A stretch of 64,000 nucleotides of DNA from NCBI RefSeq assembly GCF_000364225.2, contig NZ_AQFT02000001.1:3987501-4051500 (forward strand). Reading direction: 5' to 3'. This stretch comes from Eubacterium plexicaudatum ASF492 (GTDB taxonomy: Bacteria; Bacillota; Clostridia; Lachnospirales; Lachnospiraceae). Positions 63,818 to 64,000 of the stretch are shown piece after piece. The notes below the pieces were generated by a model that searched no databases, was not told the DNA's origin, and saw only the letters and a list, made by a program, of their open reading frames with translations. Numbering within the stretch: the first letter of the stretch is position 1; each line of letters begins with the position of its first letter. A program made the translations under genes and the position numbers.

Positions 63818-63855
63818 AAAAAGGAACGGAGATGTTTTTATCTTCCGTTCCTTTT
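63818..63855 (+). terminator. Terminator after ltaS
   Basis: AAAAAGGAACGGA (63818-63830) pairs with TCCGTTCCTTTT (63844-63855). It begins eight bases beyond the ltaS stop and could also serve the convergent gene at 63860. Confidence 0.8.
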
Positions 63856-63859
63856 CCAT

Positions 63860-64000
63860 TCAGATATTTCCCTGCTCTATCGTTCCATCTCGATATGCTT
63901 CCAGTAATTTTTTCAATCCTTCGATATCTTCCAGTATTTTCTTCCCATTATCGGTATGTTTTACCATTAAACGTTCTTTTTCCGTTTCTACCAGTTCACT
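63860..64000 (-). CDS. fbp: Probable fructose-1,6-bisphosphatase class III, C-terminal end
   Basis: The last 46 codons of a gene that continues beyond the right edge read SELVETEKERLMVKHTDNGK, then ILEDIEGLKKLLEAYRDGTIEQ and a stop at 63860. The pattern RLxVKxTDxGxxIxxxIxxLxxLLxAY is that of the C-terminus of Firmicute class III Fbp, a gluconeogenesis enzyme. No catalytic part is within the window, so the name is tentative. It faces ltaS. Confidence 0.6.
   Translation of the reverse strand, partial: SELVETEKERLMVKHTDNGKKILEDIEGLKKLLEAYRDGTIEQGNI

Overview
The window reads as chromosome of a spore-forming, Gram-positive gut Firmicute, most likely a Lachnospiraceae. The order yabP-yabQ-divIC-spoIIE-tilS-hpt-ftsH is the classical Firmicute sporulation and division block. 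An energy-coupling-factor transporter operon leads into truA, then rplM-rpsI. An EpsC-type cysE, a short class ProS, a VanW protein and an LtaS-type enzyme fit the same group. No rRNA or tRNA gene was seen. Almost everything is on the minus strand.

Layout. (1) About 1-8,515: part of a mobilizable element with a CHC2-finger primase (cut by the window edge), a MobA/MobL (MOBQ) relaxase, a candidate oriT, replication-type and DUF3847 genes, several XRE regulators with operator-like palindromes, an AT-rich cargo patch (5.7-6.8 kb), a SymE-like gene and a TnpV gene. (2) About 8,515-15,540: one end of a Tn1549/CD1115-type integrative conjugative element (ICE): parA, parB, a DUF6017-type protein, small accessory genes, PcfB, VirD4 and a Maff2 gene that stops abruptly. 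The likeliest reading is that the first element inserted into maff2 of the ICE, and the ICE itself sits at the 3' end of rpsI. Integrases and the rest of the type IV secretion genes would lie left of the window. (3) 15,607-23,196: rpsI, rplM, truA, ecfT-ecfA2-ecfA1, trmL, aminotransferase, Lrp regulator and HypE/AIR-synthase-like protein. (4) 23-42 kb: cell-envelope and stress genes (VanW, exonuclease and Nth, an MMPL exporter with its partner and TetR regulator, DUF308, an Ig-like surface protein flanked by inverted repeats, cysE, a flippase-like protein, an ECF sigma factor with a membrane beta-propeller, a GH13 amylase). (5) 42-52 kb: ftsH, hpt, tilS, spoIIE, divIC, yabQ, yabP, rqcP, hup and a phosphosugar mutase. 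(6) 52-64 kb: PEGA lipoprotein, aminoglycoside-phosphotransferase-like protein, cca, proS, a large membrane-anchored protein with a degenerate C39-like domain, a proline-rich partner, an ltaS-like gene and the end of a probable fbp.

A feature that dominates interpretation: about 22 genes, including ftsH, tilS, phosphosugar mutase, cysE, yabQ, parB and ltaS, are broken by single-base indels, nearly all in homopolymer runs, and restoring one base gives a full-length family member. This pattern looks like uncorrected long-read assembly error rather than biology. It also makes three false gene fusions. Coordinates below give the restored gene span and state the break.
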